A stretch of 64,000 nucleotides of DNA from an uncultured Paenibacillaceae bacterium (GCA_946478845.1 CAMLDI010000003.1:1-64000), one strand, 5' to 3'. Shown: positions 31,411-40,730, counted from the stretch's first letter. Notes: generated by a model not told the origin, from the letters alone. Made by a program: numbers and translations.

Positions 31411-32091
31411 ATGGAGAATGAGGAAATCGTAAAAGGAATTTTAATAACATTCTTACCTCAAATATTAGTTAAAAAAAATTTAGACGAGCTTTATATTAAT
31501 GATCAACAAGCAGCATTAAAAATACTGAGGGAAATTTTCAACAATAAAGATTCTATTAATAAAGAACTAAACATTCTATTAGAACTATCATTTACTAGCA
31601 AAAGAAATAGCATACTTCATGTAATTGACAATATCGATGATTTAATGTTCACCAAATGTCCAGAAATGTATCTTATATACTCACTTTCTATTTTCGAAGC
31701 AATGATTAATGACTTTGTACATATTGAACTTAGTAATAAATTAAAATCAGGTAATATAAATGATATTATTAAAAAATTATCAATTACAGATAAATTAGGT
31801 TGGTTTTTAGAGCTATTAACTGGACATTCTTTTATTCGGGAATGCTCTGATAAATGGGGGAAAATAAAACCTTATATTGAAACCCGTAATTTTTTTATCC
31901 ATTATAAACCTGAGGAAATTGATAAATACGAAAAACATCAAGAAAAGCTCTCTAAAAAATCAATTAAAAATTTTTTAGATGTTGCCTTTGAATGTGAATC
32001 ATTTTTAAAAGAAATCCATAGTGAAGATACATTAAATATGAACAAGAGAATAGATAATATCTCTAAATTAATTGAGTCATCTTTTTCCTAG
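31411..32091 (+). CDS. HEPN-domain-like protein
   Basis: 226 residues, all-helical and AT-rich in codons. RNFFIH at residues 159-164 fits the RxxxxH motif of HEPN ribonucleases, and the preceding helix LIYSLSIFEAMINDFVHIEL near 88-107 matches the first conserved helix of such proteins. HEPN enzymes cut RNA in toxin-antitoxin and phage-defence systems. AGGAGG lies nine bases before the ATG. It is separated from the downstream reverse transcriptase by 674 bases that may hold an RNA. RNase activity is inferred from the motif only. Confidence 0.72.
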   Translation: MENEEIVKGILITFLPQILVKKNLDELYINDQQAALKILREIFNNKDSINKELNILLELSFTSKRNSILHVIDNIDDLMFTKCPEMYLIYSLSIFEAMINDFVHIELSNKLKSGNINDIIKKLSITDKLGWFLELLTGHSFIRECSDKWGKIKPYIETRNFFIHYKPEEIDKYEKHQEKLSKKSIKNFLDVAFECESFLKEIHSEDTLNMNKRIDNISKLIESSFS

Positions 32092-32166
32092 TCAACATTA
32101 AGTTTGTTTTTGCTTTTAAACTACTTCAGAAAACTTCAGGACCTTAACAATTGCTAACATCCAATA

Positions 32167-32200
32167 TAGTACTCGATTGTTGTACTACATTCTTTTTTTT
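32167..32200 (+). terminator. terminator after the HEPN gene
   Basis: TAGTAC, nine-base loop, GTACTA, then CATTCTTTTTTTT. Short stem with a long T tract. Confidence 0.6.
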
Positions 32201-32765
32201 GTAGTATTTATACCGGTTTTAGGGACTTCTAGACTGTCAAAAACGTTCCAAATAAAAAACCAGTAATAGCGCGGGTAAATTTACTAATTTTCCCCGTTAC
32301 AGAACCTCTCTGCCCCCATGTTTACCTCAACAAATTACAAAATGTAATATCATTAAAAACGCATTTATGAATTGAGTTGTTTTGAAAAAGCCGGATTAAA
32401 ATTTCTTCAAATCAAAGCTCCGATAATGTTCTAAGTATATAAGCTGCTACACCCAATTATTGAATTAAGTTTGTTTTGGAAAAGTTTTTTTATTATTCTG
32501 GCCACCATAGCTATCAGTCTCTGGCCATTTAACACAACTTCTATATCCTTACAGTATCTAAAACAATAGAAGACCACAAGCTATTAAAGAAGTTTTTTAA
32601 TTAAAAGTAGTGTACACTATTCCTTGTAATTTATACCATACAAATATAAAAACAGGACAAAATACAGGAAAATTCTTGGATTTAATTGTTATAATTATCC
32701 TTTATTAATATAATTATCTCTATAAAGAAAAAAAGGTTTAGAATATTATAAGAAAAAGGGATAAA
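32201..32765 (+). other. long non-coding stretch before the reverse transcriptase
   Basis: No open frame with a ribosome site. It has more mixed composition than the genes around it and several short stems (for example TGGCCA twice near 32499 and 32521, and AGTGTACACT near 32609). Many defence reverse transcriptases use a noncoding RNA encoded beside them, so this is the prime candidate region. No promoter is certain. Confidence 0.35.
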
Positions 32766-34391
32766 ATGATGCTTACTCTAGAAAGTTTTATTGAAAGAGG
32801 ATATTTACCATATGAATTAATACCTCCATTAACAACTATTAACCTTTCCAAGGTTTTACCAGAAATAATACCACAATTAGATTACTTTATAGGTAAAAAC
32901 CCTAAAAGTAATTATTGTACATACTCTATACCAAAAGTTAAGCATTTAAGAAGAACTTTAGCAATCCCAAATCCTTTACACCAAATTAAATTATGCCAAG
33001 TATTGCACAATAATTGGCATGAAATCGACGAATATATCTCCAAAAGTACTCTCTCATTAAGTAAACCGTTAATTGAGTATATTAAATTATTCGGAAGTGT
33101 ACATGAAAATGAACGTACTTTCAAAAGGAAAATAAATTTATCGGAAATACCAATTTACCGCAGTTTATATTCCACTACTGCAAGATATCTACTAAAATCA
33201 GATATCTCCAGATTCTATCCAACTATTTATACACATTCAATTCCATGGGTTCTTCACACCAAAAAAAAAGCAAAAAAAATGCAGAGAGATCTTTCATTGA
33301 TTGGTAATTCAATTGACACTTATATAAGAAAATGCCAAGATAATCAAACTATAGGAATACCTATTGGTCCGGATAGTTCATTGTTAATATCGGAAATAAT
33401 CGGTACATCAATTGATATAAACCTAGTTGAACGTCTTAAAAAAAGGAAAATAGCTTTAAAAGGTTTTAGATTTGTAGATGATTTTTATTTATATTTTAAA
33501 AATTTATCAGATGCAGAAAATGCATTAGCAGAATTACAAAAAATAACAAAAGATTTAGAATTAGAACTTAATAATGACAAGACAAAAATTATTGAACTTC
33601 CGGAAAGCCTGGAAGCAAAATGGATACTTGAATTAAGATCAAATAAATTACAAGATTTTAACGAAAAACGCCAGACAGATGATCTAATTAATTATTTTAG
33701 TAAAGCATTTGATTTATCAAAGAAATACCCTGATGAATCTGTTCTTAAATATGCCCTCACTGAGATTTCGGATGTATATATAGATAAACCTGATTGGACT
33801 TTATATGAATCCTTAATTTTAAAATCAATGATCTCAGAACCCAGTGTATTACCAATAGCTACAGAAATTTTAATATCTTACAAAGTAAAAAGATTCCCAC
33901 TTAATATGATCAAAATTAAGAATACCCTGTATGAAATTATTTCCTATCACAGTAAATATAACCATAGCCATGAAGTTACATGGGCCTTATGGCTATGCAA
34001 ATCTTTAAAAATAAAAGTAAACAATAGTATTGCAAAAGAAATTTCAAAAATGGAAGATAGTGTTGTTGCTTTAGTTGCATTAGATTTATTGAACAATAAA
34101 CTCATTAATAAATTAGATACCGACTTATGGTTACAATATATGACCCCCGACGAATTATATTCTAATCATTGGTTATTAGCTTATGAAGCACTAAAAAAAG
34201 GATGGTTAATACCAAGAAAAAACAAAAACTATATAAATAATGACCCATTTTTTAAATTATTAAAAGAAAATGATATAGAGTTTTATGATAGCACTAGGCA
34301 AGTTAACCACATTGAACTAACTAAAGGTAAAATTTCAAAAAAAATTCAACAATCAAGAGAAAAAAGAAAAAGAAGAATCAGAGGATATTAA
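32766..34391 (+). CDS. defence-type reverse transcriptase
   Basis: 541 residues. Palm motifs: A is LLKSDISRFYPTIY with Asp146, B is GIPIGPDSSLLISE near 197-210, C is RFVDDFYLYF with FVDD at 236-239, so both catalytic aspartates are present. The GPDSS form and FVDD suit the Abi/DRT (UG) reverse transcriptases rather than group II introns or retrons. After about residue 300 comes a helical C-terminal half of unknown fold ending in a very basic KKIQQSREKRKRRIRGY. Weak ribosome site AAAGGGAT. Extremely AT-rich, suggesting transfer. Its exact DRT class cannot be set from sequence alone. Confidence 0.85.
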   Translation: MMLTLESFIERGYLPYELIPPLTTINLSKVLPEIIPQLDYFIGKNPKSNYCTYSIPKVKHLRRTLAIPNPLHQIKLCQVLHNNWHEIDEYISKSTLSLSKPLIEYIKLFGSVHENERTFKRKINLSEIPIYRSLYSTTARYLLKSDISRFYPTIYTHSIPWVLHTKKKAKKMQRDLSLIGNSIDTYIRKCQDNQTIGIPIGPDSSLLISEIIGTSIDINLVERLKKRKIALKGFRFVDDFYLYFKNLSDAENALAELQKITKDLELELNNDKTKIIELPESLEAKWILELRSNKLQDFNEKRQTDDLINYFSKAFDLSKKYPDESVLKYALTEISDVYIDKPDWTLYESLILKSMISEPSVLPIATEILISYKVKRFPLNMIKIKNTLYEIISYHSKYNHSHEVTWALWLCKSLKIKVNNSIAKEISKMEDSVVALVALDLLNNKLINKLDTDLWLQYMTPDELYSNHWLLAYEALKKGWLIPRKNKNYINNDPFFKLLKENDIEFYDSTRQVNHIELTKGKISKKIQQSREKRKRRIRGY

Positions 34392-34393
34392 AT

Positions 34394-35364
34394 ACTATAA
34401 ATGAGCAAATTAACTACCATTTTATTCCTTTTAAAATAAAATAGAGACATTTCTTTTCCTTAATGGTATAGATAAGTTACCACACAAACCCTTACCATAA
34501 GGAGAAAAAGAAAATGTCTCATACTTCTACCCTACTAAATCACGATTCTATTATCAATTTCCTTCAAAGCTGTCGGCTTCCCCAATATTTTTCGAAGCCT
34601 GCTTTTCAGCATATTAAGGAATTTGTTATGGCATCGACTGCTAAAGGGTATCGTGGAAAAATTATAGATTTGGCAGAATGGAGTTCCTGTGATAGGACCT
34701 CGATCTGCCATTTTCTTCCAAAAGGAGTATGGAATGAATCCTATCTTAAAACCATGGTTAAACGTGAATCCTTACAATTTGTTGTAAAGCATTCCAAAGA
34801 AATAAAAAATCCCATTAGCTAGCTTTGTTACCAAAGAAGACGTTCGCCTTGTGACCGTGAACGGTACTACTTATTGGGTCTATCGTTACGAAGGAGCTCT
34901 TAATGATATAGAAAATGCGGTTGTTTTATTCTGCTGGCCACGAGATGCATTCCAAAACCCGAAAGCCCTTCGGGCTTTTTTGAGTACAGATGTTTCGTTA
35001 GAAACAGAAGTAATTTTGACTACTATAGCCATCGTTGGCCCATCGAGATTTTTTTCAGACAAACAAAGGGGAATCTTGATTTTGAAGGATATCAAATCCG
35101 ATCTATTCGAGCCATTGAAAGACTATGGGTATTGTTATCTTTTACGTACTTATATTGCACAATTTGTTTAGGAAAACCTTGTCGATTTGGAGAGGGGCTG
35201 CGCAATGTAAGAAAGAGAATAAAGGTCGATTATGCCAAGTGGATATACGAATGTGGGACAAAAAACGTACCCTTCTCCCATGTATTTGAGCAACTAAAAA
35301 TATCCTAAAGAGGTCTATTCTCTTCTAATGTAAATAAATGTTAGGGTTTTTGCTCATTTATAGT
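34394..35364 (+). mobile_element. decayed insertion sequence with 16-bp terminal repeats
   Basis: The left end ACTATAAATGAGCAAA at 34394-34409 recurs inverted at 35349-35364. Between them lies a broken DDE transposase. The left repeat begins three bases after the stop codon of the reverse transcriptase, so it landed right at the gene's end. No clear target duplication is seen. Confidence 0.75.
34514..35308 (+). pseudogene. DDE transposase remnant
   Basis: Three pieces remain: an N-terminal part starting at ATG 34514 (MSHTSTLLNHDSIINFLQ, 102 residues), a middle part read from about 34827 (EDVRLVTVNGTTYWVYRYEG), and, after a frameshift near 35020, a C-terminal part (YSHRWPIEIFFRQTKGNLDFEGYQ) ending at the stop at 35306. 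The segment with the first catalytic Asp residues is deleted at about 34820. HRWPIEIFFRQTK is the C-terminal Glu region of IS4/IS701-like transposases. Not functional. Confidence 0.8.
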
Positions 35365-35381
35365 TATTTTTAAAAAAATAT

Positions 35382-36266
35382 CTAGAAACGTTGAAAAAGT
35401 CTTAATTGAACAGGTTTTTTATTAAACTCCCTATTCGTCAAATATCTAAGATCTTCAATTGATTCACATGATTTAGACATTCCAATTATTTTCCAAATGT
35501 GCTGCGTTAATTCTTTAACACCATAATTCTCATTTAGCCATTGATGATACTTAACACCTGTATATTTTGGAGGTTTATTTTCTCGAAGGTAATTTGCTAA
35601 ATCCCGATCCATACAATCATAAATAAATTCATTTACTAGCTTCCCCCAGTATTTAGGACGCTGAGTTAGACTTCCTTTCCAATTTGTTAGTCTTCCAAAC
35701 TCTTCCCACAAATCATCAGGAAACGTTTTTTCCCACTCTCTTAATGAATCAGTAAGAAAGTATTGAAGTTTAAGTTGTAATGCATCAAATTCACGTTCAT
35801 ATTGATACCCGGTTGCTTCATCAATTAATGCTACGATTCCAACTTTGGCGCAAGCTAGAATAAATTTATTTGCATTAAATAATATTTCCTTTTGTGCATC
35901 GGATAAGTTGACACCGTCCATATTTGCTTCAACAAATGCTGTGCACACATCCATAAAATCTTCAGAATTATACCCTTTTTCTATCTGTCCATTAAAAGTA
36001 AACTCAATTATTCCTTGTGGAACACGATCGTTATTATTGTCTGTTAATGGTCTTAAACGTTCTGGAAGGTATTCAACAATATTTGAAGCGGCTAAATAAT
36101 TCGCAAACTTACCATGCTCTTTTCCACGCAAAGCTTTCGTTAAATTAAACAACCTAAATACCCTTTGACCATCATCCAAAACATAACAAGGTACATCATT
36201 AAAAATCTTTAATACACCGGATTTTATAACTTTGGGTAAGTTATGCTTGACATCCAATTCTTCCAC
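35382..36266 (-). CDS. P63C-domain protein
   Basis: 294 residues. The N-terminal part resembles phage antirepressor-like text (VPCYVLDDGQRVFRLFNLTKALRG near 26-49). A P63C domain follows (ALIDEATGYQYER near residues 147-159, then LTNWKGSLTQRPKYWGKLVNEFIYD). P63C proteins are common in phages and integrated elements, and their function is not established. It is on the strand opposite to the neighbouring defence genes. Supports an element origin for this island. Confidence 0.78.
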   Translation of the reverse strand: MEELDVKHNLPKVIKSGVLKIFNDVPCYVLDDGQRVFRLFNLTKALRGKEHGKFANYLAASNIVEYLPERLRPLTDNNNDRVPQGIIEFTFNGQIEKGYNSEDFMDVCTAFVEANMDGVNLSDAQKEILFNANKFILACAKVGIVALIDEATGYQYEREFDALQLKLQYFLTDSLREWEKTFPDDLWEEFGRLTNWKGSLTQRPKYWGKLVNEFIYDCMDRDLANYLRENKPPKYTGVKYHQWLNENYGVKELTQHIWKIIGMSKSCESIEDLRYLTNREFNKKPVQLRLFQRF

Positions 36267-36374
36267 TCCTCATTTTCCGACTTATTACATTTTTATAATA
36301 ATTATTTGTATCGCAAAAAATCGTAAGTAAAAAAATTGTGACTGCTTCATTAGGAACCAAAAAAAGCTATTTAG

Positions 36375-36596
36375 TTAAAATGGCACATATACCCGCTTCA
36401 TAGGAATTAAAGATTTAGTTTCTGTCAGAAACTTTTCATACCATTCATTTATTAGATTTACTACTTCAAGGTCAATTAGTTTAATCCCATTTCGTAGAAC
36501 CACATTTTTTGTAGAATTAGTAAAACCTCCAGTAGACACGAACAGACTGCTGGCCTCAATAGGATTGGACCCAAGGAGCTGCTGAATTTTAGCCAT
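36375..36596 (-). pseudogene. fragment of an Mrr-like restriction endonuclease
   Basis: 73 residues. SSLFVSTGGFTNSTKNVVLR near residues 17-36 and IKLIDLEVVNLINEWYEKF near 38-56 match the end of the Mrr/PD-(D/E)xK restriction-endonuclease domain. The catalytic D-ExK part and the DNA-binding wing are absent upstream. It opens with a plausible ATG after GGGGTG, but as it stands it cannot cut DNA. A remnant of a type IV-like restriction gene. Confidence 0.65.
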
Positions 36597-36724
36597 AAAA
36601 CACCCCTAGTTTTTTCTACTTAATGTTGTTACTATAAATAGTAAAAATTCGGTATTATTTCAATATTCACCTGCTTTTTTGTATACATTTGTCAAAAATT
36701 ATTTATAAAGGATGGTAGTTATTA

Positions 36725-37582
36725 ATGTTGGATTCAAAAACGGAAGATAAACTATTATTTTTTTTCAATGAATTATTACAAATGGGGCAACAGATGGTTG
36801 GTTACGGTGTTTCTGAGGTTTTACTTAATAATTTAAGTTGGGGATCTCACAAGCAACATAATGCAGTCAATGATTTTGTTTACTTTTGTTTTACTAAATC
36901 AACAAAGACTTTTTCAGCCATTGAAAAATTAATTTTATACAAACATCATGAAGATGCTCTTATTTTAATCAGAAGTATTTATGAAAATTATTTAATGACA
37001 CGTTTTGTTTTAGACAATCCGGAACAAATTAATAATTTCGTTTACTATCCAATCGGGAAATCAATTATGAGATATAAAATTGAAAAAAAAGATAAGGTCC
37101 TTATTTTGAAAGAACCTTCAACAGGAAAAATTTTAGATGACTACATCGAATTTGGATACAAAGAGATTGGTTTAAAATATGAACCAAAAATTCATAATCA
37201 ACTATATAAGTTTTTATCAGAATTTACGCATCCAAATATGATCTCCTTGGGATCTTATATGCAAAAAGGTCTATTTACATATGACAACGAAAACAATAAG
37301 CACAATGCACTTATTCTATCTATCTTTTGTTATTTAAAAATAATCCAGGAAATACGCACTTTTGAAGAATACGATGATGATTCTTTAACAATAGAGTTAC
37401 CTAAATTAATATTAAAAATTAAAAAAACTATAGTTCAATTATTCAACAATTATTGCCAAGAAATATCCAATACCTTAAATCAAAGAGACCCAATTACTTA
37501 TGATAAAAAAAGATCCTTAATAAATACCCGAAAATTTTATAAGAATTTAATTTCAAGTATTCAAGAGGAATATGACTTATAA
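36725..37582 (+). CDS. DUF5677-like protein
   Basis: 285 residues, helical. KHHEDALILIRSIYENYLMTRFV near residues 74-96 and LSEFTHPNMISLGSYM near 164-179 match the DUF5677 family, whose fold is thought to be related to HEPN-like helical bundles. Its RxxxxN and SEFTHPN positions are the conserved ones of the family. Function unknown; often found in defence and mobile islands. A weak ribosome site (AAAGGATGG) precedes the ATG. AT-rich like the other island genes. Confidence 0.68.
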   Translation: MLDSKTEDKLLFFFNELLQMGQQMVGYGVSEVLLNNLSWGSHKQHNAVNDFVYFCFTKSTKTFSAIEKLILYKHHEDALILIRSIYENYLMTRFVLDNPEQINNFVYYPIGKSIMRYKIEKKDKVLILKEPSTGKILDDYIEFGYKEIGLKYEPKIHNQLYKFLSEFTHPNMISLGSYMQKGLFTYDNENNKHNALILSIFCYLKIIQEIRTFEEYDDDSLTIELPKLILKIKKTIVQLFNNYCQEISNTLNQRDPITYDKKRSLINTRKFYKNLISSIQEEYDL

Positions 37583-37711
37583 ACAATAGAATAATTAATT
37601 ACACATATTTATATATACGAATATACATTCCCTTATTTATTCCATATTTACCCTATTTGTTGTATTATTTAATTGTGGTTGTTGTAGTTATTACTTATTG
37701 GCTACGAAGGT

Positions 37712-37748
37712 AAAGGGCCCACTTTTTGCGGACCAAAGTCCCTTTTTC
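37712..37748 (+). terminator. terminator before the integrase remnant
   Basis: AAAGGG-ACTTT pairs with AAAGT-CCCTTT (with a CCC bulge), followed by TTCTTC. Ends the DUF5677 transcript. Upstream, 37583-37700 is AT-rich with no gene. Confidence 0.6.
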
Positions 37749-37780
37749 TTCAAAAGAGGTATCTACTTTAATTATTAAGA

Positions 37781-37839
37781 CGGGACCGCATAAACCCTTG
37801 TGGCTCTATAGCTCAACCCCTGCGGTACCTCAAGTCCCG
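37781..37839 (+). other. folded RNA-like element upstream of the integrase
   Basis: CGGGAC at 37781-37786 pairs with GTCCCG at 37834-37839; nested CCGCA pairs with TGCGG, and a small GCTCTATAGC hairpin lies within. It is too short and lacks the anticodon and T-loop features for a tRNA. It may be a leader structure or recombination-site DNA of the element. Confidence 0.35.
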
Positions 37840-37898
37840 CATAAAAAACAGGTATATAGGTTATTGTTTGCACACACACGAAAGGAGGGAAAAAAGAA

Positions 37899-39023
37899 AT
37901 GGCTGGAAATGTTGAAAAGCGTGGAAAAGATTCCTGGAGATTAACCGCTAACGTTGGATATGATACCAACGGGAAGCGGATCCGCCACACCCGGACTGTT
38001 AAAGCTACCAGAAAGCGGGAAGACGAAAAAGAGCTAGCCAAGTTTATTGCTGAAGTTGAAGCGGGGTCATATGTAAAACCAGCAAAAATGACCCTGTCCG
38101 CCTTTACTCAGGACCGGCTTACCCATTATGCAGAAAAGCAACACAATACTGAACTATAAGGAAGCTTTAAGGCTCCGTTTGCTGCCCGCTATGGGCCACC
38201 TGAAGCTAGAAACCATTGAACCCTTCCATTTATTTACTCAGCTTCATGGACAACCTTCAGGAAGAGGGCATTAAGACAAGGGGAGGAAAGCTGTCTGCGG
38301 CTACTATCAACGTCTATTATCGATTAATACGCTCTATCTTTAAATGCGCTGTCGAATGGGGAATCCTTGCAACCAACCCAGCAAAAAACCTTAAGCCCTA
38401 TAGGAAAAAAGCCAATCAGGAAATGCTTATAATAAGGAACAAGTTATCGCTCTTCTTGAAGCGGCACATCAAGAAGGAATACAGCGGGAATTACTTATTC
38501 ATATGGCAGTCATGACCGGTTTAAGGTTAGAGGAGCTGCATGACCTTGAATGGGATCATATTGACTTTGAGGCCCGGACCCTGGAAGTAATACAAATGGC
38601 TCAATATATCCGCGGCGAAGGTGTTATTATCAAAGAACCCAAAACAGACTCTTCAAAAAGGACCATCCACCTAGCTGAATCTTCGGTTAAAATTAGGCGA
38701 TAAGTGGAAGCTAGAAAAGGACTTTCTGTTTTGCTCTACAGCTAGTAACCTTATAAGCCCTGTTTTTCATTCATCCTGGTTTGGACGCTTTCTGAAAAAG
38801 CATGATCTACCACAAATCCGCTTCCATGATTTGCGCCATACATCCACTACTTTACTAATCATGTCTAACCAATCCATTAAAGTCATTAGTTCACGTTTAG
38901 GCCACTCAAGGATTAATACAACCATGGATATTTATGGCCAAATGCTTCTAAGATGCTGACCAACAAGCAGCTGATACTCTGGCCGATATTGTTCAAGCCA
39001 CTGGGAACCAAGCTAAAGAATAA
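37899..39023 (+). pseudogene. tyrosine recombinase (integrase) broken by frameshifts
   Basis: The start MAGNVEKRGKDSWRLTANVG after AAAGGAGGG is typical of phage/ICE integrases. It breaks after 86 residues, resumes with the core-binding domain (GGKLSAATINVYYRLIRSIF), again with GLRLEELHDLEWDHID (catalytic Arg), and then with FHDLRHTSTTLL and RLGHSRINTTMDIYG, which carry the His-Arg, His and Tyr. All catalytic residues can be found, but at least three or four frameshifts and a short loss separate them. The last frame ends at 39021-39023. The element can no longer excise by itself. Confidence 0.88.
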
Positions 39024-39185
39024 TCATGTTTTACTTATCAATTTGCTTCATTTATCCCCTAGTTATCCCAAGTTTGTTATCAATCGGTCACTAAAAACCC
39101 TGTTTCATAGATAAATAAATCAGACAATAACAGTTAATCCCTTATATATAAAGGTTTTATTATAAGTGTTACAATACATACTTAA

Positions 39186-39213
39186 AAAAACAACCCTTAT
39201 CATCCAAGGGGTT
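39186..39213 (-). terminator. terminator overlapping the end of yutD
   Basis: On the minus strand AACAACCCCTT, six-base loop, AAGGGTTGTT, then TTTTTT. The first arm includes the last three codons of yutD. The stretch 39024-39185 contains no gene. Confidence 0.8.
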
Positions 39214-39658
39214 GTTCTGTTTGTTCTCGTTTAAAATTCCGTTTTGCCCGTGGCGGACGTCGGCGGTTTTCTCTTTTTTTATCTTTTAGCTCTTCCTCAT
39301 TGATGAATTTATTAGAAACATCTGCTGGATTATCTAATGGTTCTTTCATTTCTGAAATCATGTCCTCTTCAGGAAGGCCTGATAATTCCTTTACTTTTTT
39401 CAATAGAAAATAGGCACACCCAAAATTGCAATACTCCAGAATATACTCATCAAAGAAACTAATTTTTGAATCAAATGGGGCTTTTTTATTGGCATCTTCA
39501 AAGAAGCCCTTTAACCGTAATTGCCCGTATCCCCAATCCCCTACCAGGTAATCAAATTTATCGAGAACGTCACTATAACGGCTTTTCACAGCCTCAAGGT
39601 TAAAACCATCTTTATATTCTTCAACTAATTCATAGACATTCCCCTGAATACGGAACAC
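39200..39658 (-). CDS. yutD: YutD family protein (DUF1027)
   Basis: 152 residues. The family blocks are YDGFN-like EEYKDGFNLEAVKSRYSDVLDKFDYLVGDWGYGQLRLKGFF over about 13-52 and EYILEYCNFGCAYFLL near 69-84 with two Cys. The tail is Arg/Lys-rich (RENRRRPPRAKRN), longer than in B. subtilis. Cytosolic, function unknown. The yutD - YhcN-type lipoprotein - lipA - lytH order is the conserved Bacillus order, so it marks the return to core chromosome after the island. Confidence 0.9.
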   Translation of the reverse strand: MFRIQGNVYELVEEYKDGFNLEAVKSRYSDVLDKFDYLVGDWGYGQLRLKGFFEDANKKAPFDSKISFFDEYILEYCNFGCAYFLLKKVKELSGLPEEDMISEMKEPLDNPADVSNKFINEEELKDKKRENRRRPPRAKRNFKREQTEQPLG

Positions 39659-39841
39659 GTGGATTCATCCCCTTTTTCCATGTACATTACTACTTATTTT
39701 ACCATAAAATCGAAAGTGACTCATCTATTCCCTGCATAAGCAGCCTATTGCCTACCTTTCCACACTTTCCGTAACCCACATCTAATTACCACGAAAGCTG
39801 TAGTGGAATTTAGTCGAACCTACAGGGTAGGAGGTGGACCA

Positions 39842-40672
39842 ATGAAAAAGAAAATTGCCCTTACGTTAACCACTCTAGGATTGGCTTTCGCATTAACTGC
39901 TTGTAACACTAATACCGCAAGAACAAACCAAACGGGTTACAACACTAACGGAACACGTATTCAAACCAATACCCGTGGTGTTTATGATCCTCGAAATGCC
40001 ATGTTAGACAACAGAGGATGGACCAATACAGGTGTAAGAAATGGGTACCAAACCTATACTGCACCTACCAGAGGTACAGGAACAGGTACTTACGGAACGG
40101 GTACCTATGGTACCTATCGTAACGGTACAAGTACCTATGGTACCGATACAACAGGAATCAACAGATATTCTAATTACGGATACAACAACAATGTAAATAC
40201 CGCAAGAAATCAGCAAATGGGTACCTATAATTATTCCATTTACAAATCAAACAACACAACGACGAATCGCCAACAGCCTTCAGTTGGTTACACTCGTATT
40301 GGCGAGGGAACAGGAGCAAGTACCCGTGCAGCCAGTACAGCAAATATTACATCACAAAATGTATATGTAGACCGACAAATGTTGGCAAATGCAATTGCAG
40401 GTGTTGCGAAGACCATTCCAGAAGTTAAAAATGTTTCTGTATTAACAACGGATAATCAAGCCATTGTTGGTTGTAACACAAAAGGGCTTAATACAAATCA
40501 GTTAAAAACTGTGTTACAAAAAGTGCAAAATCAAACATCTAGTGTATGCCCCCGCTATTACAAAGTATATACAACTGGTAACCAAAAGGTTATAGATAAT
40601 GTCCATCGTAATGCCGGTTCTTTTGGAAATAAAACAGATAGTGAAATCGAAAAAATTATTGGGCAAAGATAA
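39842..40672 (+). CDS. YhcN/YlaJ-family sporulation lipoprotein
   Basis: 276 residues. A type II signal peptide ends at the lipobox LTACN (Cys near residue 20). The middle, about 25-150, is a low-complexity Thr/Gly/Tyr/Asn region with repeated GTGTYGT-like units. The C-terminal domain (VDRQMLANAIAGVAKTIPEVKNVSVLTTDN near 175-204) is the YhcN/YlaJ fold found in spore and germination proteins. ATG start five bases after GGAGGTGGA. B. subtilis YutC lies at the same place. Spore location is expected from the family, not shown. Confidence 0.85.
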   Translation: MKKKIALTLTTLGLAFALTACNTNTARTNQTGYNTNGTRIQTNTRGVYDPRNAMLDNRGWTNTGVRNGYQTYTAPTRGTGTGTYGTGTYGTYRNGTSTYGTDTTGINRYSNYGYNNNVNTARNQQMGTYNYSIYKSNNTTTNRQQPSVGYTRIGEGTGASTRAASTANITSQNVYVDRQMLANAIAGVAKTIPEVKNVSVLTTDNQAIVGCNTKGLNTNQLKTVLQKVQNQTSSVCPRYYKVYTTGNQKVIDNVHRNAGSFGNKTDSEIEKIIGQR

Positions 40673-40690
40673 CAAGGGCAACTAAATTGC

Positions 40691-40730
40691 GGATCCTGAT
40701 TCCCCTAAAGGGAACCAGGGTCCATTTTTT
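40691..40730 (+). terminator. terminator after the YhcN-like gene
   Basis: GGATCCTGATTCCC, five-base loop, GGGAACCAGGGTCC, then ATTTTTTG. It overlaps the last codons of convergent lipA. Confidence 0.82.

Noticed and set aside
37781..37839. tRNA gene as integration target
   Set aside because: The folding is suggestive, but there is no T-loop consensus, no clear anticodon arm, and the size is too short.
31060..39200. Direct repeats marking attachment sites of the island
   Set aside because: ACAACCC...AGGGGTT occurs near both edges, but each can be explained as part of a hairpin and the copies are not identical. No reliable attachment repeat was found by eye.
40040..40180. CRISPR-like direct repeats
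   Set aside because: The repeats are degenerate codons of a Thr/Gly/Tyr-rich region in an open frame, without equal-length unique spacers.
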